Assembly: GCA_900752095.1 (NCBI GenBank)
Contig: CAADUD010000112.1
Location: 1 to 6,009, forward strand
DNA from: Clostridia bacterium
Lineage (GTDB): Bacteria; Bacillota; Clostridia; TANB77; CAG-508
Reading direction: 5' to 3'
Length of the DNA: 6,009 nt
Shown piece by piece: positions 5,498-6,009 of this stretch (its first letter is position 1; the number at the start of each line of letters is the position of its first letter). The notes under the pieces were generated by a model. The model was not told where the DNA came from. It made no database searches and saw only the letters and a list, made by a program, of their open reading frames with translations. Both the position numbers and the translations under genes were made by a program.

Positions 5498-6009
5498 ATG
5501 AAACTTTTAATGCATACTTGTTGTGCCCCTTGTAGTGTTTACTGTATTGATAGTTTAAGAAAAGAAGGAATAGATCCAACCGTTTATTGGTATAACCCTA
5601 ACATTCATCCTTATATGGAATATAAGGCAAGAAGAGATTGTTTAAAAGAATATACTAAGAGTATAGGAGTAGAAGCTATTTTTGAAGAAAACTATGGCTT
5701 AGATGAATTTTGTAAAAATGTAATAGGAAATTTACAAATAAGATGTACTGAATACTGCTATCCAGTCCGTTTAGAACAAACAGCAAAATATGCCAAGGAA
5801 AATGGGTATGATTGCTTTACGACCACTCTTTTAGTAAGTCCTTACCAAAAACATGAAGAATTAAAAAATATTGCAGAAGAAATTGCAAAAAAATATGATT
5901 TAACATTTTTGTATAAAGATTTTAGAGTTGGTTATAGAGAGGGACAGGAAAAAGCAAGAGAATTAGGCCTTTATATGCAAAAATATTGTGGGTGTATTTT
6001 TTCAGAGGA
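5498..6009 (+). CDS. queH: Epoxyqueuosine reductase QueH, 3' end cut by the window edge
   Basis: Catalyses the last step of queuosine synthesis, reducing epoxyqueuosine to queuosine at the wobble position of GUN-anticodon tRNAs; it is the non-cobalamin enzyme (formerly DUF208) that replaces QueG in many bacteria. The 170 codons present contain the family Cys pattern: HTCCAPC (Cys8, Cys9, Cys12), RCTEYCY (Cys83, Cys87) and YCGC (Cys164, Cys166), plus YNPNIHP, FTTTLLVSPYQ and DFR (141-143). Several of these cysteines are expected to hold the iron-sulfur and iron centre. The ATG at 5498 follows AGGAG (5486-5490) by 7 nt. Only a short C-terminus should be missing. It lies 28 nt after the glycosyltransferase. 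In many Clostridia queH sits near ruvB and upstream of queA and tgt, so those genes may follow outside the window. Confidence 0.96.
   Translation, partial: MKLLMHTCCAPCSVYCIDSLRKEGIDPTVYWYNPNIHPYMEYKARRDCLKEYTKSIGVEAIFEENYGLDEFCKNVIGNLQIRCTEYCYPVRLEQTAKYAKENGYDCFTTTLLVSPYQKHEELKNIAEEIAKKYDLTFLYKDFRVGYREGQEKARELGLYMQKYCGCIFSE

Overview
The window is AT-rich, densely packed bacterial chromosome. The low GC content, strong AGGAG-type ribosome binding sites, clostridial-type protein sequences and the ruvB...queH neighbourhood point to a low-GC Firmicute (Bacillota), most likely a member of the Clostridia. I cannot name a genus from the sequence alone. No mobile element, rRNA, tRNA or CRISPR array is visible.

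Layout: positions 1-1030 hold the first 343 codons of tyrS (tyrosyl-tRNA synthetase) on the minus strand, running off the left edge. A 196-bp divergent intergenic region carries two facing extended -10 promoters, one for tyrS and one for rpiA. Everything after it is on the plus strand: rpiA (ribose-5-phosphate isomerase A, 1227-1922); a WecA/TagO-type polyprenyl-phosphate sugar-1-phosphate transferase (2015-3147); ruvB (Holliday junction helicase motor, 3249-4256); a polytopic GT-C-like membrane glycosyltransferase (4246-5469) that overlaps the end of ruvB; and the first 170 codons of queH (epoxyqueuosine reductase, 5498-6009), running off the right edge. The spacings are short and no convincing terminator is seen, so the plus-strand genes could be one transcription unit or two overlapping ones. 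Their roles are mixed: pentose phosphate metabolism, envelope glycopolymer priming, DNA repair, membrane sugar transfer and tRNA modification.

The most unusual feature is the reading-frame behaviour of the two envelope genes. The tagO/wecA-like gene has a complete, well-conserved protein spread over three frames. It needs two +1 shifts, and both fall at the same hexamer, TTA-CGG, where one C lies between a Leu TTA codon and a family-conserved Gly (GGT or GGA). These are the only two in-frame CGG codons I find in roughly 1,860 codons of this window. That suggests either recoding at a rare or unassigned CGG codon or a very context-specific error, rather than random decay. The membrane glycosyltransferase is also split over three segments (a +1 and then a -1 net shift) near homopolymer runs, which looks more like ordinary decay, phase variation or assembly error. 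tyrS, rpiA, ruvB and queH read cleanly.
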